Shown here: piece after piece, positions 1 to 6,535 of the stretch
Layout: every line of letters starts with the position of its first letter
How positions within the stretch are numbered: position 1 is the first letter of the stretch
Source: Hyphomicrobiales bacterium
Lineage (GTDB): Bacteria > Pseudomonadota > Alphaproteobacteria > Rhodobacterales > Rhodobacteraceae
Reading direction: 5' to 3'
Assembly (NCBI GenBank): GCA_003558415.1
Contig: PWLT01000236.1
Coordinates: 1-16,635 of the forward strand
Length of the DNA: 16,635 nucleotides
The notes under the pieces: model-generated
What the model was told of the DNA's origin: nothing
Database searches by the model: none
The model's input: the letters and a program-made list of their open reading frames with translations, nothing else
Made by a program: the position numbers and the translations under genes

Positions 1-197
1 ATGCCTGCGAGGGGCTGCCGCTGGCGCTGATCCGGGGCGCGAACTCCGACATCCTCTCGCCCGAAACCGCCGAAGAGATGCAGCGCCGCCGCCCCGACAT
101 GATCTTCGAAGAAATTCCCGACCGCGGCCATGTGCCGTTTCTCGACGAGCCCGAGAGCCTGCGCGCGATCCACCAGTTTCTCGGGCGCTGCCTGTGA
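1..197 (+). CDS. Alpha/beta hydrolase, C-terminal fragment (5' end outside window)
   Basis: This is the last 64 codons of a gene whose start lies upstream; the first complete codon is at position 3. The end of an alpha/beta hydrolase fold is visible: a strand ending in LALIRGANSDILS, where the Asp (codon 48-50) fits the catalytic acid position, followed by IPDRGHVPFLDEPES, where the His (codon 129-131) fits the catalytic histidine, and a final helix EPESLRAIHQFLGRCL. The nucleophile elbow is not in the window, so substrate and exact subfamily cannot be stated. The stop codon (195-197) overlaps the GTG start of the next gene (194), which suggests the two are translationally coupled. The family call is firm; the specific function is unknown. 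Confidence 0.8.
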   Translation, partial: ACEGLPLALIRGANSDILSPETAEEMQRRRPDMIFEEIPDRGHVPFLDEPESLRAIHQFLGRCL

Positions 198-1171
198 CCT
201 CGCTGGCGCTGATCGAGGCGGCCGCAGAACGGCTCAAGGGTCATGCGCGGCGCACGCCGCTGCTGTCCTCACCCTTTCTCGACGAGATCGCCGGGCGGCG
301 CGTGCTGGTCAAGGCGGAATGCCTCCAGCATACAGGCTCGTTCAAGTTCCGCGGCGGCTGGTCGGCCGTCTCCGCCGTGCCTGCAGAAGTGCGCGCGCGC
401 GGCGTGCTGGCCTATTCCTCGGGCAATCACGCGCAGGGGGTGGCCTATGCCGCGCAGCAACACGGGGTGCCGGCGGTGATCATCATGCCCGCCGACGCGC
501 CGCGCCTGAAGATCGCCAATACCCGCGCGCTGGGCGCGGAGGTCGTGCTTTATGAGCGTGGCCGCGACAGCCGCGAGGCGATCGGCGAGCGGCTGGCGGA
601 TGAGCGCGGGCTGACCCTGATCCGCCCCTATGACGAGCCCCAGGTCATCGCCGGTCAGGGCAGCTGCGGGCTGGAGATCGCCGAGCAGGCCGCCGCCGAA
701 GGGGTAAGTGAGGCCGATGTGCTGATCTGCTGCGGCGGCGGCGGGCTGACCTCGGGCGTTGCGCTGGCGCTGGAGGCGCGCGCGCCGGGGCTTCGCGCCC
801 GACCGGTGGAGCCCGAGGGCTTTGACGATACGGCGCGCTCGCTGGCTGCCGGGGCGATTCGGGCGAATGCCGGCGCCGAGGAGGGGTTGTGCGACGCGAT
901 CCTCACCCCGCAGCCCGGGGAGCTAACATTCCCGATCATGGCACGGTTGTGCGGGCCGGGCCTTGCGGTGAGCGATGGCGAGGCGCTGCATGCGATGGCG
1001 CTGGCATTCCTGCGCCTCAAGATCGTTCTCGAACCCGGCGGCGCGGTGGCGCTCGCAGCGGCGCTGTTTCACCCCGGCGCGGTCGCTGGCGACTCTGTGA
1101 TCGTCGTTGCCACCGGCGGTAATGCAGATCCGAAGACTTTCATGCGGGCGCTGGCGGAATTTCCCCCATGA
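194..1171 (+). CDS. Serine/threonine dehydratase-family PLP enzyme
   Basis: Predicted cytoplasmic fold-type II PLP enzyme, 325 aa, resembling catabolic threonine/serine dehydratases that deaminate hydroxy-amino acids to 2-oxo acids. Seen: HTGSFKFRGG with the Schiff-base lysine at K51, the substrate-carboxylate loop SSGNHAQG (75-82), and the phosphate-binding glycine loop CGGGGLTSG (180-188). The C-terminal VATGGN has Thr where many relatives have Ser contacting the PLP ring nitrogen. There is no C-terminal ACT domain, so it is not the feedback-regulated biosynthetic IlvA type. The start is GTG at 194, inside the end of the upstream hydrolase gene (4-nt overlap). A racemase or hydroxyaspartate dehydratase role is possible; the exact substrate cannot be read from sequence. 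No link to the downstream pca genes is evident apart from co-orientation. Confidence 0.85.
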   Translation: MTSLALIEAAAERLKGHARRTPLLSSPFLDEIAGRRVLVKAECLQHTGSFKFRGGWSAVSAVPAEVRARGVLAYSSGNHAQGVAYAAQQHGVPAVIIMPADAPRLKIANTRALGAEVVLYERGRDSREAIGERLADERGLTLIRPYDEPQVIAGQGSCGLEIAEQAAAEGVSEADVLICCGGGGLTSGVALALEARAPGLRARPVEPEGFDDTARSLAAGAIRANAGAEEGLCDAILTPQPGELTFPIMARLCGPGLAVSDGEALHAMALAFLRLKIVLEPGGAVALAAALFHPGAVAGDSVIVVATGGNADPKTFMRALAEFPP

Positions 1172-1177
1172 TCCCGG

Positions 1178-1231
1178 TTGACATGTGGCGCGCATCGTTT
1201 AGTTGACAACGCCAACTAATTTTTGCATCTT
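1178..1231 (+). promoter_or_regulatory. Candidate promoter of the pobA-pcaDCHG unit
   Basis: Two perfect TTGACA boxes (1178-1183 and 1203-1208) lie between the dehydratase stop and pobA. For the first, a weak -10 (TAGTTG, 1200-1205) would sit inside the palindrome at 1199-1219. The second TTGACA is itself inside the palindrome, with a weak CATCTT -10 at 1226-1231. Either way a protein bound to the palindrome would block RNA polymerase. The -10 elements match poorly (about 3 of 6), so the exact start site is uncertain. Confidence 0.5.
1199..1219. promoter_or_regulatory. Perfect palindromic operator-like site upstream of pobA
   Basis: TTAGTTG-N7-CAACTAA is a perfect inverted repeat with 7-nt arms and a 7-nt centre, in a locally AT-rich patch of otherwise GC-rich DNA. 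Its size and TAGTTG/CAACTA half-sites resemble sites bound by MarR-family regulators of aromatic catabolism; this is recall, not a search. It lies 32 bp before the pobA ATG and overlaps a TTGACA box, so repression is the likely mode. No regulator gene lies in the window. Confidence 0.6.
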
Positions 1232-1237
1232 CGCGGC

Positions 1238-1246
1238 AAGGAGGAG
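1238..1246 (+). promoter_or_regulatory. Ribosome binding site of pobA
   Basis: AAGGAGGAG ends 4 nt before the ATG at 1251, with its GGAGG core 6 nt away. This fixes the pobA start at 1251 rather than the in-frame upstream ATG at 1203, which would lie inside the palindrome and add a non-conserved N-terminal extension. Confidence 0.85.
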
Positions 1247-1250
1247 CCTC

Positions 1251-2420
1251 ATGCGCACACAGGTCTGCATCATTGGCGGCGGTCCCGCCGGATTGCTGCT
1301 CGCACAGCTTCTGCAGCGTGACGGGATCGAGTCGATCGTGCTTGAACGGCGCTCGCGCGACTACGTTCTCTCGCGCATCCGCGCCGGGGTTCTGGAATGG
1401 GGCAGCGTCGAGAAACTGCGCGAGGCGGGTGTGGGCGCGCGCATGGATGCCGAGGGGTTCGTTCACACGGGCACCTATCTCTCCGCGCTCAACCGCGGTT
1501 TTCGCATCGATTTCGAGGGGCTGACCGGCAAGCCGGTGATGGTCTACGGCCAGACCGAGGTGACGCATGACCTCTATGCCGCACGCGACGCCGCCGGCGG
1601 CGTGATCATCGACGAGGCCGAGGGCGTCCATCCGCACGGGCTCGACACCGAAGCGCCCTGGGTCACCTACCACAAGGACGGATCCGAACACCGCATCGAT
1701 TGCGATTTCGTCGCCGGTTGCGACGGGTTCCACGGCGTCAGCCGCACCTGCATCCCCGACAGCGTGCTCCAGACCTTCGAGAAGGTCTATCCCTTCGGCT
1801 GGCTCGGAGTGCTCTCGGAAACGCCGCCCGCGCATGAAGAGCTGATTTATGCCAATCACGAGCGCGGCTTCGCGCTGTGCTCGATGCGCAACATGAAACT
1901 CAGCCGCTACTACATTCAGGTGCCGCTCGATCACAAGGTCGAGCAATGGTCGGATGACGCATTCTGGGACGAGTTGCGCCGGCGCATCCCCACCGATGTG
2001 GCCGAATCCATGGTCACCGGGCCGTCGATCGAGAAATCCATCGCGCCGCTGCGCTCCTTCGTGGCCGAACCGATGCGCTGGGGCCGGCTGTTTCTGGTCG
2101 GCGACGCGGCGCATATCGTCCCGCCCACCGGCGCCAAGGGCCTCAACCTGGCGGTCTCGGACGTGCACTACCTGCATGAGGGGCTCAAGTCGCATTACGA
2201 CGACGGCGAGGACGAGGGGATCGAGCGCTATTCCGAGCGCGCACTGGCGCGGGTGTGGCATTCCGAGCGATTCTCCTGGCAGATGACCTCGATGATGCAC
2301 CGCTTTCCCGATCAGGGCGGTTTCGGCCAGAAGGTGCAGGAGAGCGAGCTGGCCTTTCTGGAGATGTCGCGCGCCGCGCGTACCGCGCTGGCGGAAAACT
2401 ATGTCGGGCTGCCGTTCTGA
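1251..2420 (+). CDS. pobA: 4-hydroxybenzoate 3-monooxygenase
   Basis: FAD- and NADPH-dependent flavoprotein hydroxylase, 389 aa, converting 4-hydroxybenzoate to protocatechuate in the cytoplasm, the entry step of this pathway branch. Seen: the N-terminal dinucleotide-binding motif VCIIGGGPAGLLLAQLL (residues 5-21), the RIRAGVLEWG segment, YGQTEVTHDL, IAGCDGFHG-like VAGCDGFHGVSR, and the family hallmark GDAAHIVPPTGAKGLNLAVS in the flavin-binding region. SRYYIQVPL and the C-terminal ENYVGLP segment supply substrate-site residues known from the Pseudomonas enzyme. The protein ends right after ENYVGLPF, a few residues shorter than the Pseudomonas form. The start at 1251 is chosen from the strong RBS. 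Its stop is followed 8 nt later by pcaD, so the two are almost certainly co-transcribed. Confidence 0.97.
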   Translation: MRTQVCIIGGGPAGLLLAQLLQRDGIESIVLERRSRDYVLSRIRAGVLEWGSVEKLREAGVGARMDAEGFVHTGTYLSALNRGFRIDFEGLTGKPVMVYGQTEVTHDLYAARDAAGGVIIDEAEGVHPHGLDTEAPWVTYHKDGSEHRIDCDFVAGCDGFHGVSRTCIPDSVLQTFEKVYPFGWLGVLSETPPAHEELIYANHERGFALCSMRNMKLSRYYIQVPLDHKVEQWSDDAFWDELRRRIPTDVAESMVTGPSIEKSIAPLRSFVAEPMRWGRLFLVGDAAHIVPPTGAKGLNLAVSDVHYLHEGLKSHYDDGEDEGIERYSERALARVWHSERFSWQMTSMMHRFPDQGGFGQKVQESELAFLEMSRAARTALAENYVGLPF

Positions 2421-2428
2421 GGTGTGAG

Positions 2429-3211
2429 ATGCAAGTCGCCGAGATCAACGGGATTCACCTACATTACAGCGACATGGGGCACGGCGCGCCGGTGGTGCTG
2501 TGCAACTCGCTGGGCACCGACATGCGCCTGTGGGACGGGGTGCTGGGGCGCCTGCCGGATGGGTTGCGGATCGTGCGATTCGACAAGCGCGGCCACGGGC
2601 TGAGCGACTGCCCCGCCGCGCCTTACTCCATGGGCAGCCTGATCAGCGATGCCGAGGCGCTGCTCGATCATCTCGAGATCCGCAAATGCCTCTTTGTCGG
2701 CTGCTCCATCGGCGGGATGATCGCGCAGGGGCTTGCGGCCAAGCGCCCAGACCTGGTGCGCGCCGCCGTGCTGTCCAACACCGCCGCCAAGATCGGCACC
2801 CGCGAGATGTGGCATGACCGCATCGCCGCGGTCGAGAAAGGCGGCGTTGAGGCGCTGGCCGACGCGGTGATGGAGCGCTGGTTCACCCCGGCCTTCCGCG
2901 CAACGCCCGAGCTGCGCGCCTGGCGCAACATGCTCACCCGCACCCCGGCGGACGGCTATTCGGGCTGTTCGGCGGCCATCGCGGGCACGGATTTCTACAC
3001 CACCACCGCCGATCTGCGCCTGCCCGTCCTGGGCATCGCGGGCGATCACGACGGCTCCACCCCGCCCGATCTGGTGCGCGAGACGGTCGAGCTGATCGAG
3101 GGCGCCCGATTCGAGATCATCCGCGGCGCGGGGCATCTGCCGATGGTGGAACAGCCCGAGGCCTTTGCCGCCCTGCTCAACGCATTCATCGAGGAGACCG
3201 GCCATGTCTGA
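2429..3211 (+). CDS. pcaD: 3-oxoadipate enol-lactonase
   Basis: Alpha/beta hydrolase, 260 aa, that hydrolyses 3-oxoadipate enol-lactone to 3-oxoadipate. The catalytic triad is readable: nucleophile S93 in VGCSIGGMIAQ, acid D208 in GIAGDHDGSTPP, and H236 in GAGHLPMVEQP. The oxyanion region LCNSLGTDMRLWD (24-36) is typical of PcaD. Length matches the family. The ATG at 2429 is preceded by GAGG (2419-2422) overlapping the pobA stop, 6 nt from the start; the frame stays open further upstream into pobA, but that extension is not conserved. The stop overlaps the pcaC start by 8 nt. pcaD is separate from pcaC here, not fused as PcaL. Confidence 0.95.
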   Translation: MQVAEINGIHLHYSDMGHGAPVVLCNSLGTDMRLWDGVLGRLPDGLRIVRFDKRGHGLSDCPAAPYSMGSLISDAEALLDHLEIRKCLFVGCSIGGMIAQGLAAKRPDLVRAAVLSNTAAKIGTREMWHDRIAAVEKGGVEALADAVMERWFTPAFRATPELRAWRNMLTRTPADGYSGCSAAIAGTDFYTTTADLRLPVLGIAGDHDGSTPPDLVRETVELIEGARFEIIRGAGHLPMVEQPEAFAALLNAFIEETGHV

Positions 3212-3587
3212 TGCGATCACCCGGCGCGGCGATGCTGCGCGCCGCCGCGTTCTGGGCGATGCGCATGTCGATCGCTCGCGCGCCGAGCCCGATGCGCTCA
3301 ACGCCCCCTTTGTCGATCTGATTACCGATGCGGCCTGGGGCCATGTCTGGGGGCGCGAAACGATCAGCGACCGCGAACGCTCGATGATGACCATCGCGCT
3401 GTTGGCGGGCCTGGGCAATTACGAGGAACTGGCGCTGCATGTGCGCGCCACCGCCAATACCGGCGCCACCCGCGATGACGTGGTCGAGGCGCTCATGCAT
3501 GTGGCGATCTATGCCGGCGTTCCGCGCGCCAATCACGCGTTCAAGATCGTCCGGGACACATTCGCCGAAATGGAGGAAACGCAATGA
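3204..3587 (+). CDS. pcaC: 4-carboxymuconolactone decarboxylase
   Basis: Small cytoplasmic enzyme of the CMD/AhpD-like family, 127 aa, decarboxylating 4-carboxymuconolactone to 3-oxoadipate enol-lactone, the substrate of PcaD. Seen: the helical core with ERSMMTIALLAGLGNYEELALHVRA-type sequence (about residues 59-82), TGATRDDVVEALMHVAIYAGVPRANHAF near the C-terminus, and the family GVPRANHA signature. The ATG at 3204 has GAGGAG (3191-3196) 7 nt upstream; an in-frame ATG at 3165 inside pcaD is rejected because it lacks an RBS and adds non-conserved sequence. It overlaps pcaD by 8 nt and pcaH by 4 nt (ATGA), so translation is coupled along the row. Confidence 0.94.
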   Translation: MSDAITRRGDAARRRVLGDAHVDRSRAEPDALNAPFVDLITDAAWGHVWGRETISDRERSMMTIALLAGLGNYEELALHVRATANTGATRDDVVEALMHVAIYAGVPRANHAFKIVRDTFAEMEETQ

Positions 3588-4312
3588 CCGACCAGGGAGT
3601 CCTCATTCCCCGCAACCGGGAGATTCACCCCCTTCCCTATTACCCTGACTACAAGACGAGCGTGCCGCGCTCGCCCAACCTGCCGCTGCTGTCGATGGAA
3701 TCGACGCCCACCGAGGAATGGGGCCCGATGTTCGGCCACAACCTGCTGGGGCCACTCGATAACAACCTCATCCTCAACTTCACGCAGGGCAAGGCGCCGG
3801 CGGTCGGCGAGCGGATCCTCGTGCATGGCCGCGTGCTCGACGAGAACGCGCGCCCCGTGCCCAACACATTGGTCGAGATCTGGCAGGCCAATGCGGGCGG
3901 GCGCTACCGCCATGTCAAGGACACCTATTTCGCGCCGCTCGATCCCAATTTCGGTGGCTGCGGGCGCACCATCACCGACGAGAACGGCTATTACGAGTTC
4001 CTCACCATCCGCCCGGGCGCCTATCCCTGGCCCAACCGCGCCAATGACTGGCGGCCGATGCATATCCACTACTCGATCTTCGGGCACGGATTCGGCCAGC
4101 GGCTCATCAGCCAGATGTATTTCGAGGGCGACCCGCTGATCGACCGCTGCCCGATCGCCGCCACGATCCAGAGCCGCAGCCAGCTCGACCGGCTGGTCGC
4201 GCCGCTCGACATGTCGAAGGCGCGCCCGCACGATTTCCTGGCCTACAAGTTCGACATCGTGCTGCGCGGCCGCCGCCAGACCATGTTCGAGAACAAGATT
4301 GAGGGGATGTGA
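3584..4312 (+). CDS. pcaH: Protocatechuate 3,4-dioxygenase, beta subunit
   Basis: Iron(III)-binding catalytic subunit, 242 aa, of the intradiol ring-cleaving dioxygenase that converts protocatechuate plus O2 to 3-carboxy-cis,cis-muconate. All four iron ligands are visible and fall at the same numbers as in the Pseudomonas putida enzyme: Y108 (GGRYRH), Y147 (PGAYPW), H160 and H162 (MHIHYS). The N-terminal REIHPLPYYPDYKTSVPRSP segment is typical of the beta subunit. The ATG at 3584 overlaps the pcaC stop (ATGA) and GGAGG at 3572-3576 serves as RBS. pcaG follows after 1 nt, as expected for a 1:1 alpha-beta complex. Confidence 0.97.
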   Translation: MTDQGVLIPRNREIHPLPYYPDYKTSVPRSPNLPLLSMESTPTEEWGPMFGHNLLGPLDNNLILNFTQGKAPAVGERILVHGRVLDENARPVPNTLVEIWQANAGGRYRHVKDTYFAPLDPNFGGCGRTITDENGYYEFLTIRPGAYPWPNRANDWRPMHIHYSIFGHGFGQRLISQMYFEGDPLIDRCPIAATIQSRSQLDRLVAPLDMSKARPHDFLAYKFDIVLRGRRQTMFENKIEGM

Positions 4313-4313
4313 G

Positions 4314-4913
4314 ATGGTTCAGAAACTCGACACGCTGATCGAAACCCCGTCGCAGACCGCAGGGCCCTATGTTCATATCGGGTGCATCCCGACCTTCGCG
4401 GGCGTAGAGGGGATCTACCCCGAGGATCTCGGCAAGCGCGCCATCGAGGAGGGTGCGAAGGGCGAGATCATCACCATCACCGGATCGGTCTATGACGGCA
4501 CCGGCTGGGCGCTGCGCGACGCGATGATGGAAAGCTGGCAGGCCGATGCGGCCGGTAAGTATCCCGGTCAGCCCGGCGCCGACCCCAAGGTCAACGGCTT
4601 TTGCCGCTTCGCCGCCGACGGGCAGTCGGGCGAGTTCACCCTGCGCACCGTCAAGCCGGGCAAGGTGCCCATGCGCGGCGGCGGGTTTCAGGCGCCGCAT
4701 ATCGCGGTGTGGACCGTGGCGCGCGGCATCAATATCGGCCTTCTCACCCGCATCTATTTCGAGGATGAGGACAATGAGGGCGACCCGCTGCTCTCGCGCA
4801 TCGAACAGCGCCCCCGCGTTGAGACGCTGATCGCGAAGAAGACCGGCGAGGGCCAGTACCGTTTCGACATCCGCCTGCAAGGCGAGGGCGAGACGGTGTT
4901 TCTCGACATCTGA
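4314..4913 (+). CDS. pcaG: Protocatechuate 3,4-dioxygenase, alpha subunit
   Basis: Alpha subunit partner of PcaH, 199 aa, same fold but without the iron ligands. Seen: ETPSQTAGPYVHIGC (residues 10-24), the jelly-roll segment ITGSVYDGTGWALRDAMMESWQAD with GKYPGQ where the beta subunit carries its Tyr ligand region, the family-typical FQAPHIAVWTVARGI near residues 125-139, and LLTRIYFEDE followed by the C-terminal RFDIRLQGEGETVFLDI. The start at 4314 lies 1 nt after the pcaH stop; GAGGGG (4301-4306) lies 7 nt upstream. A longer in-frame start at 4299 would lie within pcaH and lacks support. This is the last gene before the 4944-4971 hairpin. Confidence 0.96.
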   Translation: MVQKLDTLIETPSQTAGPYVHIGCIPTFAGVEGIYPEDLGKRAIEEGAKGEIITITGSVYDGTGWALRDAMMESWQADAAGKYPGQPGADPKVNGFCRFAADGQSGEFTLRTVKPGKVPMRGGGFQAPHIAVWTVARGINIGLLTRIYFEDEDNEGDPLLSRIEQRPRVETLIAKKTGEGQYRFDIRLQGEGETVFLDI

Positions 4914-4943
4914 GGGCATGAAAGCACGCAACCCGATGCGTCG

Positions 4944-4971
4944 CACCCCCGGCCACAGGCCGGGGGTGTTT
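4944..4971 (+). terminator. Intrinsic terminator after pcaG
   Basis: CACCCCCGGCC (4944-4954), loop ACA, GGCCGGGGGTG (4958-4968), then TTT. The 11-bp stem is perfect and very GC-rich. The T-tract is only three long before a C, so some read-through is likely. It separates pobA-pcaDCHG from the hydrolase-BKACE-pcaB set, whose first codon is only 23 bp downstream. Confidence 0.85.
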
Positions 4972-4994
4972 CAAACCGCAGCGCTGGAGCGGTG

Positions 4995-5708
4995 ATGGCC
5001 GATTTCCTGCTCATTCACGGGTCCTGTCACGGGGCCTGGTGCTGGCAGTCCGTGGTGGAGCGGCTGCACGCGGCCGGCCATGGCGCGCGCGCCATCGACC
5101 TGCCCGGCCACGGGGACGACCCGACGCCGCTGCCCGAGGTGACACTGGAGCGCTACGCAGAGGCGATCCTCGATGCGATCGACACCCCGGTTGTGCTCGT
5201 GGGCCATTCCATGGCGGGCTATCCGATCTCGCTTGTCGCCGATCGCGCGCCCGAGAAGATCGCCAGGCTCGTCTATCTGTGCGCCTATGTCCCCGCGCGG
5301 GGCATGTCGCTGGCCCAGATGCGCCGGGCCGGGCCGCGCCAGCCGCTGCGCCCGGCGATCCGCATGGCCTCCGACGGGTTGAGCTTTACCATCGACCCGG
5401 AGATGGCCGCAGATGTCTTCTTCAATGACTGCGATGCGGCCACGGCGGCCCAGGCGGTCGCCCGCCTCGGCCCCCAGCCGGTCGCGCCGCAAGAGGAACC
5501 GCTCACCCTCGGGGAAAACTGGGCGCGTACCGGAAAGCACTACATCCGCTGCGCGCGCGACAACACCATCCCGCCCGAGTATCAACTCACGATGAGCGCC
5601 GGCTTTCCCGAGGGCCATGTCAGCACCCTGCCCGCTTCCCACTCGCCCTTCCTGTCGATGCCCGATAGACTGGCAGGCAAACTGATCGAAATCGCGGAGA
5701 CAACATGA
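4995..5708 (+). CDS. EstC-like alpha/beta hydrolase
   Basis: Compact cytoplasmic alpha/beta hydrolase, 237 aa, of the group that includes EstC-type esterases and plant methylesterases/hydroxynitrile lyases. Seen: N-terminal FLLIHGSCHGAWCW with the oxyanion HG, nucleophile S72 in LVGHSMAGYP, probable acid D189 in RCARDNTIPPEYQ, and H216 in LPASHSPFLSMP. ATG at 4995 is chosen because GGAG (4986-4989) sits 5 nt upstream; GTG at 4992 directly before it is an alternative. It overlaps the BKACE gene by 4 nt. The position suggests hydrolysis of an aromatic ester or a lactone feeding the pca pathway, but PcaD already supplies the enol-lactonase, so the substrate is unknown. Confidence 0.88.
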   Translation: MADFLLIHGSCHGAWCWQSVVERLHAAGHGARAIDLPGHGDDPTPLPEVTLERYAEAILDAIDTPVVLVGHSMAGYPISLVADRAPEKIARLVYLCAYVPARGMSLAQMRRAGPRQPLRPAIRMASDGLSFTIDPEMAADVFFNDCDAATAAQAVARLGPQPVAPQEEPLTLGENWARTGKHYIRCARDNTIPPEYQLTMSAGFPEGHVSTLPASHSPFLSMPDRLAGKLIEIAETT

Positions 5709-6535
5709 CCAACCCCTGCATCCTTTGTGTCGCCATTACCGGCTCGCTGCCGACCAAGGCCAACAACCCCGCCGTGCCGATCACCGTCGAGGAGCAGGTG
5801 GAGAGCACGCAGGAGGCGTTCGAGGCCGGCGCGAGCATCTGCCACGCCCATGTGCGCAACGACGACCAGACGCCCAGTTCCGACCCGGAGAAATTCGCCC
5901 GCCTCAAGGAGGGGCTGGAAAAACACTGCCCCGGCATGATCATCCAGTTCTCCACCGGCGGGCGCTCGGGCGCGGGCAAGGCGCGCGGGGGGATGCTTCC
6001 GCTGCGCCCCGACATGGCCTCGCTCTCGGTGGGCTCCAACAACTTCCCCACCCGCGTCTATGAGAACCCGCCCGATCTTGTGGACTGGCTGGCCGCCGAG
6101 ATGCTCGAATACGACGTCAAGCCCGAGATAGAGGCCTTTGATCTGAGCCACATCTTCCAGGCCGTGAAGATGAGCGAGGACGGGCGGTTGAAGAAACCGC
6201 TCTATGTCCAGTTCGTCATGGGTGTGAAGAACGCCATGCCGGTGGATCGCGATGTCTTCGACTTCTACATCCGCACGCTCAACCGCCTTGCGCCGGACGC
6301 GCAATGGTGCGGGGCTGGCATCGGGGCGAACCAGATCACGCTGAACGAGTGGTCGATCGCCGCGGGCGGGCACACACGCACGGGGCTCGAAGACAATGTG
6401 CGCCTCGACCGCGAAAGGTTGGCGCCCTCGAACGCCGCACTGATCAAGCGCGCCGCAGATCTGTGTGAGAAACACGAGCGCCCCGTCGCCACGCCCGCGC
6501 AGGCGCGCGAGATCCTCGGCCTGCGGCCCGCGTGA
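5705..6535 (+). CDS. BKACE-family beta-keto acid cleavage enzyme (former DUF849)
   Basis: TIM-barrel zinc enzyme, 276 aa, of the 3-keto-5-aminohexanoate cleavage family, whose members condense a beta-keto acid with acetyl-CoA and split it into acetoacetate and a new acyl-CoA. By eye alignment to Kce: Zn ligands H47 and H49 (CHAHVR) and E229, followed by catalytic D230 (TGLEDN), plus R225, S83 (QFSTGG) and E141 (KPEIEAF). The residue aligning with Kce Glu14, which I recall as binding the substrate amino group, is L15 (ITGSLPTK), so an aminated substrate is unlikely. It lies between an esterase and pcaB, sharing ATGA and TGATG junctions with them. The context suggests 3-oxoadipate as substrate, giving succinyl-CoA plus acetoacetate; this is inference. 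Confidence 0.92.
   Translation: MTNPCILCVAITGSLPTKANNPAVPITVEEQVESTQEAFEAGASICHAHVRNDDQTPSSDPEKFARLKEGLEKHCPGMIIQFSTGGRSGAGKARGGMLPLRPDMASLSVGSNNFPTRVYENPPDLVDWLAAEMLEYDVKPEIEAFDLSHIFQAVKMSEDGRLKKPLYVQFVMGVKNAMPVDRDVFDFYIRTLNRLAPDAQWCGAGIGANQITLNEWSIAAGGHTRTGLEDNVRLDRERLAPSNAALIKRAADLCEKHERPVATPAQAREILGLRPA

Noticed and set aside
1172..1250. A LysR-type PcaQ box or IclR-type PobR site upstream of pobA
   Set aside because: I looked for an ATAACC/GGTTAA-like or similar dyad and found only the TTAGTTG-N7-CAACTAA palindrome, which has different half-sites.
1203..1250. Longer pobA start at ATG 1203
   Set aside because: It begins inside the operator palindrome, lacks an RBS and adds 16 residues before the conserved MRTQVCIIGGG N-terminus; the ATG at 1251 has AAGGAGGAG.
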